This document shows, piece by piece, positions 1-11,665 of a stretch of 31,857 nt of DNA; position 1 is the first letter of the stretch, and each line of letters opens with the position of its first letter. The notes under the pieces are model-generated. The model made no database searches and had not been told where the DNA came from. It worked only from the letters and a program-made list of their open reading frames with translations. The translations under genes and the position numbers were made by a program. Location: NCBI GenBank assembly GCA_025529335.1, contig JAMYHX010000493.1:1-31857 (forward strand), given 5' to 3'. This DNA comes from Rhizopus sp. PT2906 (taxonomy: Eukaryota; Mucoromycota; Mucoromycetes; Mucorales; Rhizopodaceae).

Positions 1-1599
1 AAAGTCCTATTTTATATCACGATTTTAAAATACCTTTGAGTGACCGCTTGGTATTGTCAATCGAGACTCATGAACCAGTGTCTGAACGACCACTGTCACA
101 TCGATCTGCTCACTCTCCTTGTTCATATTACCATAGATAGCCTTGACAATGACCAATCCATTATTGTTTTCTTCTTGTCTTTGCTTTCTCTTTGCAACGT
201 CTTCCATTAATGATTGTGCATCCAGAGCTTCTCTCTTTCGATTCTCGAGGTATTCTTTATGTTGTTCTCTCAACTGTTGCACTTTTCTATTTGGGACTAT
301 TAGTTTATCATCTATCAGCCTATCCCTCTTTCTCTCTCTTACTCTTCTATCCTTTGTCGTCGGATGGGTTTTAATATCCACTGGTCAACCGCAATTGCAA
401 CAGTTGCAGGCACTACCGCACCGAACAATACCAATTTAAGATCAAATTCGGGTGAGAGTATAATGGGCACTGTCACCTTTTGACCAAGACGAGAGACCCT
501 TAAATAAAACCCATGGTGAGTCTCCTTCCCCTTTTTTAATTATTATTCGGTTTACCTAAATTTGACAATTACACCCAACGCCAATCCACATTCCAATGTA
601 AATCCGATCCTTGCATGTTTGGTCACTTTATGATCACTACCAACACTGGCAGAGATACCTCCTTGTGTCGATAAGGTACAACTGACTTGAAGTTTACCTT
701 GATGGGGTAATTTATAGCTGTATTCACCTGCAATATGACTTGCCATAACACCTGTCTATGGTTCAGATGAGTTATTTATTTAACATCATTTATCTATTTT
801 ACCTGAAGTTCTCCACTGTAATTACCAGATTTATTCATTCCAGCCATTCCAAGTGCCACAGACGATTTATCCATCTTGCGCGACACATCTCCTCCCCATC
901 CAAAAATGGAATATTCGCCTGTGCGGTAAGTCAGATAACCGGTAGTTGATGCGTACAATCTACGCCCTGCGGTAATAGACAGGATAGGTGGATCATAGAT
1001 TGAATTGCACTGCGCGGATGTATTGATAAAACTACAATACATGTTATTGCTTTTCTTTATCATATCCTCCTTTTTTTTTACCTATCAGAAGAGAGAGAAT
1101 AATATGTTTTCAATGAAATGAGTCTTGGCTTGAGTAATGTTGCTGTCAACTAGTAAGATATCAAGTTTAGAGACTTTAAGACTTGCTCCCTCTTTTTTTT
1201 TTTATTACTATTATACCTCTCCTGATAATTTGGGCGAGACTGTATGTCGAATTGTGCCCATCAAATTACCACCTCCCATTCCACCTCTCGATAACATGGA
1301 TCCACCCAAGACAGCGGTCGTTTGGGGTCCAATCTGTGTCTGGAACGAGTGTCGCATGAACAACTGTTGCACCTGCGTTTGACTGATTCTCTTTAACGGT
1401 CCATGACGTCTTTTGGCAGGCATGGATCCTAACCCAGCAAATGCAGGTGGTTCATATGGATCAAACACTTGACTGGCATCCAATGTCAATTGAAGATCGC
1501 TGCGTGATCGTACGAGATTTTCGAGTTCTTGTTCTCTCTTTTGTTTCGCCTGCTTTTCATATTCTTCACGAAGCTATTAATGGTCAGATGAGCCCTATT

Positions 1600-1640
<41 letters not shown>

Positions 1641-2107
1641 CCTCTTCTGTTGTCTTGTATCTAGGTCCCACATCCCATGACGCGTTCAATCCTTCTTCAC
1701 CGTATGTGTCATAGATGATACGTTTTTTGGGATCACTCAATACTGTACATGTTTAATTATTGTTGTTGTTTTGTATAAATGTCAATATACCTTCATAGGC
1801 TTTTTGAATCACTTGAAATCGAGATTCTGCTTTTTTCTTCTTTTCTTCATCTGTATGTTTATCAGGGTGAAAGAATCGACATAATTTCTTGTAGGATTCC
1901 TTGATTTCTTCCTCTGTTGCCTACAATAGCAATGTCAGTGATCCCTTTTTTCTAAAAAAAAAAGAATAAATGGAGCAAGACCTTTTTTGAAATGTTCAAT
2001 ACGCCATAATAGTCAGCAGAGGAAGGAGCAAGTTCCCTTTCGAGCCTTTCAAGATCGTCTTCATCGACAATCACTTCTTCTTGGTCATGGAAATCATAAG
2101 GGTCCAT
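1..2107 (-). CDS. DNAJC11: DNAJC11-like J-domain protein (3' end beyond window)
   Basis: Mitochondrial-membrane J-protein of the DNAJC11 family, which associates with the MICOS/SAM cristae complex in animals. The ATG at 2107 is followed by an acidic leader, then a J-domain with HPD at residues 60-62. A beta-barrel-like middle follows, then a hydrophobic segment, a basic coiled-coil-like stretch and the DUF3395-type C-terminus (motif GLVIVKAIYG). Exons by phase: 2107-1982, 1920-1791, 1742-1642, 1573-1217, 1149-1082, 1031-803, 755-556, and 498 to beyond position 1. The last exon shows a frame break: the frame that reads well from 498 meets TAA at 339-341, and the conserved C-terminus resumes in the -1 frame. 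This is a 1-nt deletion, a sequence error or a 23-nt intron (see findings). Family identity is firm; the state of the C-terminus is open. Confidence 0.88.
1602..1637. repeat. (TA)n microsatellite in a DNAJC11 intron
   Basis: Uninterrupted alternating TA of about 36 bp inside the intron between 1573 and 1642. It produces artificial Tyr-Ile open frames on both strands that are not genes. Confidence 0.95.
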
Positions 2108-2200
2108 TTTTATTTATTTCTATTCTAGTGAAGAAGGAGAGAGAGAGGGGGGGGGGAAATAAAGAGGGTGGGGGGAAAAAGGGCATTAAAAATAAAAACG
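2108..2200. promoter_or_regulatory. Short USB1-DNAJC11 spacer with G-runs
   Basis: A 93-bp spacer that must contain both the USB1 3' end and the DNAJC11 promoter. It has a run of ten G (2147-2156), then GGG and a run of six G (2170-2175), set in purine-rich sequence. No TATA box is obvious. The function of the G-runs is inferred only. Confidence 0.45.
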
Positions 2201-3092
2201 TCACGACAGCTGAATTGACTGGACTCTGTTTCCCATCTTGATATAAAGTCGAGTGATCCAAAAGGTATGATTGATCAAGTCGTTCAGAGTATCAGAAGGA
2301 AGCTGCGATATGTATTTATCAATAGTGGATGCTTTGAGTGCCCATGCGATACTTGTATGGAATCTAGGTGGCTATTTTTTAAAATGGTTTTAATTTATTC
2401 TCTGTATTATGTATTTTTTTTACCTTGTAAAACACTGGCAAGTTATATTGTTCCATGACGCGATCAATACGTGTTTGACAAGCAGATAACTTGAAAGAGT
2501 TAATATAATAATGATGATATCTATTGATTATATTACTTGATTATATCCTTGTCCAATCTCCAATGTCAGAAAAGACCGTGTTGCTTCATCATTTGTCAAT
2601 TGAGAGAGTTGTGCAAAGGATATCTTGAATCGTGACATATTCCTTAACGATGTCTCAATCGCTCTACTGAATGGTTCCAATTGATGTTCTTTTAAAAATA
2701 CGCATCGACTTAGACTGATGTGTTGTTCTTCAATCCCGTATATATCTGAAGGAATATCTTTCCATCGATGTCTTTCACTGCTCAGATCAACTATTGGATT
2801 TAAGTAAAGATAATGCTTGTTATTATTTATTTACCTGTGCAATAAATATGAGTGGCCCAACTGTTTTCTTTGTGACGTACGGATCGTATCTTTCCTTGAG
2901 AATCCATTATGATTTCCTCCTTGTAGAAAAAGGAAGATAGTTTAGGTAGTTTATGCTCTACGATACTGTCTGTCTAAGAAAACAAAAATGAACCTAATAT
3001 ATATATTCTTACCTTTCTTCCTCAACCCGTTTACGCTTATTTACTGTTTGTTCCTCATCTGAAGACGATTCATAATCTACAAGTGAATTCAT
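2201..3092 (-). CDS. USB1: U6 snRNA 3'-5' exonuclease/phosphodiesterase (USB1/Mpn1)
   Basis: USB1 trims the oligo-U tail of U6 snRNA and leaves a cyclic phosphate. It is a 2H phosphoesterase with two HxS/T tetrapeptides. Both are present here: H94-I-S96 (context EEQHISLSR) and H182-T-S184 (context PRFHTSIAW). The intervening motifs NDEATRSFLTLEIG and RVMEQYNLPVFY also match the family. Exons: 3092-3013, 2965-2835, 2790-2537, 2489-2424, 2371-2201, giving about 233 aa, near the usual 230-290. The N-terminus is the customary acidic/basic low-complexity stretch. The first intron is ambiguous: an earlier GT donor joined to an upstream AG also keeps frame, changing only a few residues before the catalytic fold. 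It lies head-to-tail upstream of the DNAJC11-like gene with about 93 bp between them. Confidence 0.9.
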
Positions 3093-3360
3093 AAAGAGAA
3101 AAAAGAAAAAAAGAAAAAGAAAAAATGACAGTCTTTTGAAGAATAATAATGATCACTTTTTATTTATACACAATTAACAAAAAGCGATGAGAGGACTCAT
3201 AATAAAATGATATAATGTGTTATTCTGTGGATAAAAGAGAGAGAAAGAGATGCCCATTGTGTGTTCATTGGATGGAAAATAAAAATGTATGCATCCTATA
3301 AAAGAAAAAAAAGACATGTAAGCAGAAAATGACTCCTTAAATACGATCGAGGGTTATTTT

Positions 3361-3911
3361 TTATTTCTTCACTATTTTAGGCATCCAAGCTGACTCTGGT
3401 ATCGTCTTGGCCCAATCTATAAATAATATTAATAAGCTTATATATATTCTCATAATATATATATGTACCTGGAATTGCTTCTTCCTTTAATTCAATTCGA
3501 CTCATTATTGATTTAATAAAATCACACGTTTCTGTATACATTTGTTGTTGTTAAATAAATATGCACAATTCTATCTTTTATAGTTACTGGCATCTAATTC
3601 ATCCTTGGGATCTAATTCTATTTCCATAGCCTCCTTCATTTCTTCTTCTTCTTCTTCTTCCTCGTCTTGAGGTAATAGCTGATATCCAAAGGAGATCGTA
3701 CTTTCATTGTCAGAATCAATTTGAACCACTATAGAAAGACTATAAATAAACAGTGATCACACACACACATATACATTTATTTATACATCATTTTATATTA
3801 CCTTCTTCAATTTGTCTTGTAAACTCTTCTATATCTTGTTCATCTTGTTCTATTTTACATTAAAAAGAGTCATCCTTTATTTCCCTTTGTTTTACCTTTT
3901 GGTTGAGTCAT
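3361..3911 (-). CDS. MEA1: MEA1-like small acidic protein
   Basis: A 107-aa protein assembled from five small exons: 3911-3896 (16 nt), 3849-3802, 3728-3588, 3531-3469, 3416-3361. All phases agree. The centre is acidic (run of Glu) and contains ISFGYQLLPQDEE, comparable to the GYSYQPLNQDPE-type motif of animal male-enhanced antigen 1. The C-terminus (CDFIKSIMSRIEL, then IPDWAKTIPESAW) matches the MEA1 pattern of a short helix followed by P-x-WA-x2-I-x3-W. The molecular role of the family is unclear, so no function is assigned. No single exon is long enough to stand out as an open frame. It is divergent from the NHP6-type gene. Confidence 0.72.
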
Positions 3912-4280
3912 TTTTTTTTTTATACAACTACACTAAAAGAGAAACCAGTAAGAGTAAAAAATAATAAAAGTGACTGTGATTTATATATTTTTATGTGATC
4001 TAATTGGTTCTGCTCATATGCACACATACACACACACACACATATATATGTACACACACACACACACACGCACATTTTTTTTAGGCTTGCTCTTAAAAAT
4101 TCTCTCCGCTAATTTTTTTTCGCCCTTCTCTCTCTTCTCTCTCTTCTCTCTCTCTTCTCTTACTCTACACACTTTTAAAATGTATGCTTATAAAAAAAAA
4201 AAAGACGCGTTCTTTAAAATTTCAAATGCTAATAAATTTTTTTTATTCTATTGCCTTTAACAATATACATACAATAGAAA
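3912..4280. promoter_or_regulatory. Shared divergent promoter of MEA1-like and NHP6-type genes
   Basis: A 369-bp intergenic region between divergent start codons. It contains a CA/TG microsatellite (about 4020-4074) followed by a long pyrimidine tract (TTCTCTC units, about 4120-4166) just upstream of the HMG-box gene, then an A-run. Pyrimidine tracts ahead of highly expressed fungal genes are common. No defined TATA box or named factor site is claimed. Confidence 0.5.
4021..4074. repeat. (CA)n microsatellite
   Basis: CA-rich repeat interrupted by a short TATATATG segment, within the divergent promoter. Confidence 0.9.
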
Positions 4281-4755
4281 ATGGGAAAAGAAACTACCAA
4301 AGTAACCAGAAAGGCTGCTGCTAAGGACGATGATGGTAAAAAGCATACTCCTCGTCGTCAAAAGAAGACTACTACTGGTCCTAAGCGTGGTTTATCCGCG
4401 TACATGTTCTTCTCTCAAGATAACCGTGAAGTCGTAAAGAAGGAAAACCCAAGTGCTTCCTTTGGTAAGTTAGTATTGTGTTATTTTTATACGTTTATTT
4501 ATTTATTTATATAAAAAGGCGAAATTGGTAAACTTCTTGGTGAAAAGTGGAAGAAAATGACTGACGAACAAAAGAAGGTAATAGTGTGATCCAATCATTT
4601 CTCTATCTTTTTATGCTTATATTCTCTATTTAGCCTTATATTGAAAAGGCTGAAGCTGATAAGAAGCGTTATGAAGAAGAAAAGGCTGCTGTAAGTATTC
4701 ATATAAATGTTGTAATAAGAAAATAAGCTGATGACAACATCTTTAGCAATCTTAA
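4281..4755 (+). CDS. NHP6: NHP6-type single HMG-box chromatin protein
   Basis: A 102-aa protein of four exons: 4281-4464, 4519-4577, 4634-4690, 4747-4755. The last adds only Gln-Ser and the stop. A basic, lysine-rich N-terminal arm precedes one HMG box (about residues 32-100) with the family signature GPKRGLSAYMFF, then SFGEIGKLLGEKWKKM and KPYIEKAEADKKRYEEE. Yeast Nhp6 (93 aa) bends DNA non-sequence-specifically and assists FACT and Pol III transcription. The length and the absence of other domains place it in that group rather than among mating-type HMG factors. The Met at 4281 gives the canonical basic arm, and the codons are C/T-ending as in highly expressed genes. Confidence 0.93.
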
Positions 4756-6858
4756 TCATTCTCATTATTACTCTTTGATCATCTTTTTGAAATAAAATCT
4801 CTCTTTCTCATATCTTTTTTTTTTCTTTCTCCCTATATTGCACGTATTCATTAAAGAGAGAATAAATAATTGATTCAGCCAATAAAAGCTGTGCTCATAT
4901 ATATACACACACATATATATGTATTTATACACAAACATCCCCTATTCCCCCGTCCCTCTCTTCTCCCGCCTATCTCCCCCCTTCTCTTTCTTCTACATGT
5001 TAAAAAAGCGAGAGAAAGGAAAGATACGGAATCATTCATTGAATACACAATCATGACTCAGCACATGAGCAAAGGTTTCATCATTTATATTCACACATCT
5101 TTATTTTTATAAACTTTTTATAGTTTATAATCATATTATGAAAATCCTCTTCCCCCCCTTTTTTTTTCATTTGGGCTGGCTGCAGCAAGAAGTTATGAGG
5201 TGATGCTGTTTACGTGTACAGTCTGACCTTCTGAGATTGAATATAGTTTTTAGTATGTTGAAAAATACGTTGAAATGCCCTTGGTCTAAGTATACACACT
5301 ATGTGCATTTTAATAAAGGAGAAAGGGGGAATAGTCTATCATTCTTTTTTAATAAACATCATAAAAAAAAGAGAGAGAGAGAGAGATAATCTATTACTGA
5401 TAAACAATCACAAGTTGGCAGCTTAGCAATACGATAAAAAACCAGCCAGCCACACCGCTTCTATTTTGGTGTTATCAAAACTTCATATATAAAAATTTCG
5501 GTTAATGTGACCGTCTAATTCAAACATGAAAAAGTGAGTGCTGTCAAAGAACTAACTTGCAGCCAACAAACAAGAAAGAAAAAAAAAAAAGGCAAGAATA
5601 TGTTGGATGATTTATTCTCATATGCTATGTGTTTACTGAACTAAAAAAAAAAAAGTACACATTAGTAGCACATGTCAAGTTTTTTCTGTTGATTCTCTTT
5701 GCCAGACCGTCTTTGCGCGCGCAAGTCCCCGCTGGATATTGAATTTGGAAAGGAGATAAAGTAAAGGAACGTAGGGAATTTAATAGAGAAGGGATGAATT
5801 AAAATATGTATGGAAACTTAAGTCAAGGGTTGTTAATACGTTGGCAACATCTAATGTTGGTCTCTTGAGTGTTCATAGGGTCAGGCGTGGGGGTTTTTTT
5901 TTTGTTATTAAGCAAAATACAAGCGAGTCTGGTAGTCGGAGAATATAGACTGACTGTGAGCATAGATTGGTTTGTATTGCTCCTTTAAAATGACGCTCAA
6001 AGTATGTTGAATTGTACTAGCGAACCTATAAACATTGAAAATCTTCTTCATTCTAAAAAAAAAAAAACACAATTACAGTCTATATGCTTGACCTTTATCA
6101 GTTTTAGATAAGGAGATCGTATTCATAGGATAAAGCCTTTTGGTTTGAGCTCAAAGAGTAGATGGATAAGATTATGATAAGAGTCAGCATTTGTGGATCC
6201 AAAACAATCATTCCTGACTGCACAATACATATTGCTTTGAATAATAGCGGAGAGAAAGTCAATAGGACAAATATCTTTTATGAGTAACGACGGTAATTGT
6301 CTCGTAAAACAAACCAACCATATGCTATCATGAACCAATTTTGTTGTTTATAGTCAAACTTGATTATGAAGAGTACGCAGATAATCGATTAGAGTAAAAT
6401 CTTGCAGCTGGTCAAAACTTTTAATAAGTATTATCCATATTACGTTTGTACGTTATAGACACAGTATAAAAACATGTGTATGTGTTTTAATGTCTTGCTT
6501 ATTGATCACTTTAAACCTATTCTCGTACCGTATAAAGTCTTATAAGAACACAAAATGAATTATAGATGACTAATTGTGAGCAGTTTAAGGGTACTGCTTG
6601 ACATTGACATTTTCCTGGGATAAATGAAAAAGTGTTTTTTTTAAAAAAAAGACTAGTGAGCCTTTACTTTGTCTGGGCCACATGCGGTGAGGGAGGGGAG
6701 AGGTGTGGCTTTGGCCGAATTTTTTGGTTCAGATAGGACGACCAACTTGTCAATATTCACCAGTTTTTTTTTTTCTGTAGTGTGTTTGTATATCTGTCAA
6801 ACAAGCTCATAATTGCCTTCCTTTCTTCACAACACACATACATACACACACATAAAGA
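4756..6858. other. Gene-poor 2.1 kb; RPC1 upstream region
   Basis: I find no supportable gene or RNA. Contents are A/T homopolymer runs, a GA repeat near 5371-5387 and a C-rich stretch near 4935-4985. On the minus strand two open stretches (about 6338-6123 and 6052-5908) contain protein-like text, but no splice phase joins them. They may be a decayed gene. The last 200 bp hold a GC-richer purine patch (6674-6718) and a run of T, plausibly RPC1 promoter. Confidence 0.6.
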
Positions 6859-9800
6859 ATGAAGGAGCAAGTGATTGACAACACACCCAAGAAAATGTAA
6901 TTTAGAACAAACAGAAAGAACAACAGCAGAGCTAATCATGTCTTCATATAGTCGTTACCTTCAGTTTGGTGTTTTATCACCTCAAAACATGGTAAAAATT
7001 GCCGAATTTGAGGTCACTCAGCGCGATCTGTATAAACCAGAGAGTCGTATTCCAGTGAGAGGAGGTGTATTAGATTTGCGATTGGTAAGATTGATGGATC
7101 TTTGAAAATATATAAAACAAACGATTCATTATTCCGTAGGGTACAACTTTGAAAGACGCTGTTTGTGAGACTTGTGGACAAAAAATGCAAGAGTGTGCTG
7201 GGCATTGGGGGTATGTCAAGCTCGTTTTGCCCATCTTTCACGTAGGCTATTTTCGACCTGTCATCAATATTCTGCAAGAAATTTGCAAGGTAAGTTCTCC
7301 TTTTTTTTTTTTTTTTTTTGCTCCCTCTTGTATACAATTATGCTAATATATACATGATTAGACATGTAGTAGAGTTATGTTGGAAGAAGCAGATCGACGT
7401 ATGTATCTGAGAAGATTGAGAGCACCTGGCCTAGACAACTTGCAGCGTAATAGAGTGTTGAAGCAAATTCAGGAAAAATGTAAAAAAGTGACTTACTGTA
7501 TGCACTGTAATGCGGTCAATGGTGTCGTCAAGAAAGTAGGACCACTCAAGATTACGCACGACAAATATAGATTGAAGCGAGTAGCAGACGAAGCCGAACA
7601 GTTTCGAAAGTCATTTGAGACCGCAGCCGCATCCATGCCTGAGCTTAAACCTCATTTGAGTAAAGCGCAAGATGATCTGAACCCACTGCGTGTGCTTCGA
7701 CTCTTCCAGCGCATTTCCCCCGAGGACTGCGAGCTATTAGGATTAAGTGAAGAACACGGACGACCCGAATGGTACATTTGGCAGTACCTTCCAGTACCAC
7801 CTTCATGTATTCGTCCCTCTGTCGTTCAAGAAGACAATACGAGTAACGAAGATGATCTGACAGCCAAATTGACCGAAATCATCTTTACAAACGCCATCAT
7901 CAGAGCCGGCTTGGAACGAGGTGTGGCCGTATCAACCTTGATGGAGCAATGGGAATTCTTACAGCTTGCAGCAGCCTTGTACATCAACAGTGAACTTCCC
8001 GGTGTGCTCAATGCTAACGCAGGCAAACCTACACGTGGTCTCTGTCAACGCTTGAAGGGTAAGCAAGGTCGTTTCAGAGGTAACTTGTCCGGTAAGCGTG
8101 TTGACTTTTCTGGTCGTACCGTTATTTCTCCCGATCCCAACATGCGTATCGATCAGGTCGCCGTGCCTGAGCGTGTGGCCAAGGTATTGACTTTCCCTGA
8201 ACGTGTGAATAGACATAATATCGACAAGCTTCGTCAAAACATCATCAATGGTCCATTTGTACATCCAGGCGCCAACTTTGTCGAAAAGACTAATGGATTC
8301 AAACGATTCTTAAAGTTTGGTAATCGAGCGGAAATTGCCGCTGATCTGCAAATTGGTGATATTGTCGAACGTCACTTATCAGATAATGATGTCGTCTTGT
8401 TCAATCGTCAGCCTTCGCTTCACAGATTATCCATCATGGCTCACTTTGCCAAGGTGATGCCTTGGAGAACGTTCAGATTCAACGAATGTGTCTGTTCACC
8501 TTATAATGCTGATTTTGACGGTGATGAAATGAATATGCACTTGCCACAAACACAAGAAGCCAAGGCAGAGGCTATGGAGTTGATGGGTGTACGTGGCTTT
8601 TTCTTTTGTTAATGTGATGCTGAATCTTTTTTTTTATAGGTTAAAAACAATCTTGTCACTCCTCGTAACGGTGAACCATTGATTGCGGCCACCCAAGATT
8701 TCATCACAGCATCCTACTTGTTATCGCACAAAGATACATTTTATACCCGTGGTGAATTCGCACAAGTTTGTTCCATGATGGGCGACGCTGAACTCCAGGT
8801 CGACATTCCTCCTCCCGTTATCTGGAAACCTCAACGCCTCTGGACGGGTAAACAAGTGTTCAACGTCCTGTTTAGACCCAACAAAGAAAGCAAGGTGCTG
8901 TTGAACGTGGATGCCAAGACCAAGTCGTTTGTAAAACAGGAAGGCCGATTACCAGACATGTGTCCTAACGATGGCTGGCTCGTCGTTCGAAACAGTGAAA
9001 TCATGTGCGGTCTGGTCGATAAGGCGATCGTAGGTGACGGTAACAAGAACTCGGTGTTCTACGTCATCTTGCGTGATTATGGACCGATTGAAGCTGCTAA
9101 ATGTATGAACCGACTAGCCAAACTCTGCGCACGATGGCTGGCCAACCGAGGTTTCTCGATTGGTATCAGTGATGTAACACCTGGTGAACGCTTGAGTCGT
9201 ATCAAGTATAATGAGGTCGAAACAGCCTATGCCAAGTGTGATGAAGTCATTGCTAAATATAATGCAGGTCAACTGGAAACCATGCCAGGTTGTAACGAAG
9301 AACAGACTATGGAATCGATCGTGTCTGGTATTTTGTCTGCTGTCCGTGGTGACTTGGGTAAAGTGTGTATGGAGGAATTAAACATGTATAATTCTCCCAG
9401 TATCATGGCTCGGTGTGGTTCAAAGGGCTCGCAGATTAACGTGTCTCAGATGGTTGCCTGTGTCGGTCAACAGATTATTAGTGGTACGCGTATTCCTGAT
9501 GGTTTCCAGGACCGTTCATTACCTCACTTTTTGAAACACTCCAAAACGCCTCCAGCCAAGGGTTTCGTCCGCAACAGTTTCTACACTGGTCTTAGTCCAA
9601 CCGAGTTCCTTTTCCACGCCATCTCTGGCCGTGAAGGTCTGGTCGATACAGCCGTCAAGACTGCCGAAACAGGTTATATGGCTCGTCGTCTGATGAAGGC
9701 ATTTGAAGATCTAACAACACACTATGATCTTTCCGTACGTAACTCTGAAGGTGCCATGCTTCAGTTCTGCTATGGTGCTGATGGTCTGGATCCCATGACG

Positions 9801-11386
9801 ATCGAAGGTGATAGTGTCCCTGTCGAATTTACTCGTAACTTGCGACATGTCCAAGAGATCACGCCTCCTAATGGCGAAAAGGGCTTGTTGCCATGGGAGA
9901 TCAACTACATCACACAACAGGAAGTGCAATCTGAATTATGGCAAAAGAACTGTTTGGGCTCATTTATTGATATGGTTGTCAAGTTTGTGGACGAAAAGAT
10001 TGCGGGCAAACTGGCCAAGATTCGAAAGACATATGGCTTACAGCCAGGCTTGGCTATGCCAGATGAAGATTATATGGATATTGATATTGATGAAGATGAA
10101 GACGAAGCTGTCAAGCAAGTGGTGCGTAACCTCTTTGTCATTACTGAACGACAGCTCCGTCATTACCTCAACGTATGTGTCTCCAAGTACATGAAGGCCA
10201 AGATCGAGCCTGGTACAGCCGTAGGTGCAATTGGTGCTCAATCTATTGGTGAACCTGGTACTCAAATGACGTTAAAGACTTTCCACTTTGCTGGTGTTGC
10301 TAGTATGAACATTACACTTGGTGTACCTCGTATCAAAGAAATTATTAACGCTGCCAAGGTGATCTCTACGCCTATCATCAAATGTGAACTCCACGCAAAT
10401 CAAGATGTGAGGGCAGCTCGTGTAGTTAAGGGCCGTGTGGAAAAGACGACGTTAGGCGATGTTGCTGTATACATGGAAGAAGTCTATGAACCAAATGAGA
10501 CATACATCTTGATTCGTATTGACCTGGATGCAATTAACCGCCTTCAATTGGAAACAAACCTTCACCAGATTGCACATGCTATCAAGACAGCACCTAAATT
10601 GAAGATGGGACAATTGGTAAAGAATACAACTATTATTATTATTTTTTTTTTTTTCAATGACTTATCAAGATATAATAGGATGTCCAAACAAGCAGACCAG
10701 ACATTATTCGTGTCTATGTTCATGCTAAGCAAGACGAATCTGTTTATTATAGCTTAAAGACACTGAAGCGTGCACTGACAAGGGTTGTCATCACCGGCCT
10801 ACCTTCTGTTGTTCGTGCAGTCATTAGTGAAAAGCAAGGAGGCAAGGGTGCCAAGCAGTTACTTGTCGAAGGTTATGGCTTACTTGATGTGATGACGACA
10901 GATGGTATTGTAGGTCATTTGACAACATCAAACCACGTTATGGAAGTTGCTGAAGTACTGGGTATTGAAGCTGCAAGGTAAATCTATTTTAAAATATATA
11001 TACACATTTGACTCATGCTTTTATAAAATAGAGCCACGATTATTAATGAAATTACATCCACCATGGATGCTCACGGTATGACTATCGATCATCGACACGT
11101 ATTCCTGTTGGGTGATATCATGACAAGTAAAGGTGAAGTCTTGGGTATCACACGATTTGGTATCTCCAAGATGAAGGATAGTGTCTTGAGTATTGCATCA
11201 TTCGAAAAGACAACAGATCATCTGTTTGAAGCAGCTCTATACAGTAAACGAGATGATGTTGTGGGTGTGTCCGAACAGATTATTATGGGTATGCCCATGT
11301 CTATTGGTACTGGTCTATTCAGATTAATTCAAAAATCACTCAAACCCAAGATTCCCACAGCAAGACCACTCCTATTTGATATTTAA
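6859..11386 (+). CDS. RPC1: RNA polymerase III largest subunit RPC1 (RPC160)
   Basis: Catalytic subunit of RNA polymerase III, which makes tRNA, 5S rRNA and U6. Seven exons: 6859-6896, 6952-7084, 7140-7289, 7362-8588, 8640-10616, 10679-10977, 11032-11386, giving 1392 aa, normal for the family. Exon 1 encodes only MKEQVIDNTPKK, as in other fungal RPC1, which fixes the start at 6859 rather than at later ATGs. The clamp zinc site C66-x2-C69-x6-C76-x2-H79 is followed by further cysteine pairs (CKTC at 106-109, then CMHC). The active-site loop NADFDGDEMN has the Mg-binding aspartates D491, D493 and D495. The region FAGVASMNITLGVPRIKEII and the C-terminal GEVLGITRFG block are conserved. An acidic, Pol III-specific insertion (DEDYMDIDIDEDEDE) is visible near 10060-10110. 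No frameshift was seen. It converges with the chitin synthase, with a 279-bp gap. Confidence 0.97.
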
Positions 11387-11665
11387 TACACTTTACTCAT
11401 AAATTGATAAATAAAATGATAATTTCAGACAACAAATGATGATAAAAGAAAGAAAAAGGTCCTCTTTTTGTATATCTCACAAAAAGATGAAGCTCATTTT
11501 ATGTATTATTATACGCTGTCAAATTAGAAACAATGAAGAAAAGAGATCTTACATTGATATATATATAAAATGCTATCTTTATTGGAGGGGGAGGTTCTTT
11601 TATGTGCACATATTGCGTGAAATAACAATATTAATTTTACATTTTATGAGAAAAGAAGAATATAT

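Noticed and set aside
1441..1740. Open frames with Tyr-Ile repeats on both strands
   Set aside because: They are produced by the (TA)n microsatellite and overlap exons of the DNAJC11-like gene in the wrong frame.
3970..5112. Small open frames over CA, CT and T repeats
   Set aside because: The composition follows the microsatellites; one of them also runs into the NHP6 promoter.
4756..6858. tRNA or other structured RNA genes in the gap
   Set aside because: Scanning by eye for the T-loop GTTCRANNC and for acceptor pairing gave no cloverleaf.
9711..10265. Open frames of 70-130 codons on both strands inside the Pol III subunit region
   Set aside because: They are shadows of the RPC1 coding exon, which is conserved throughout.
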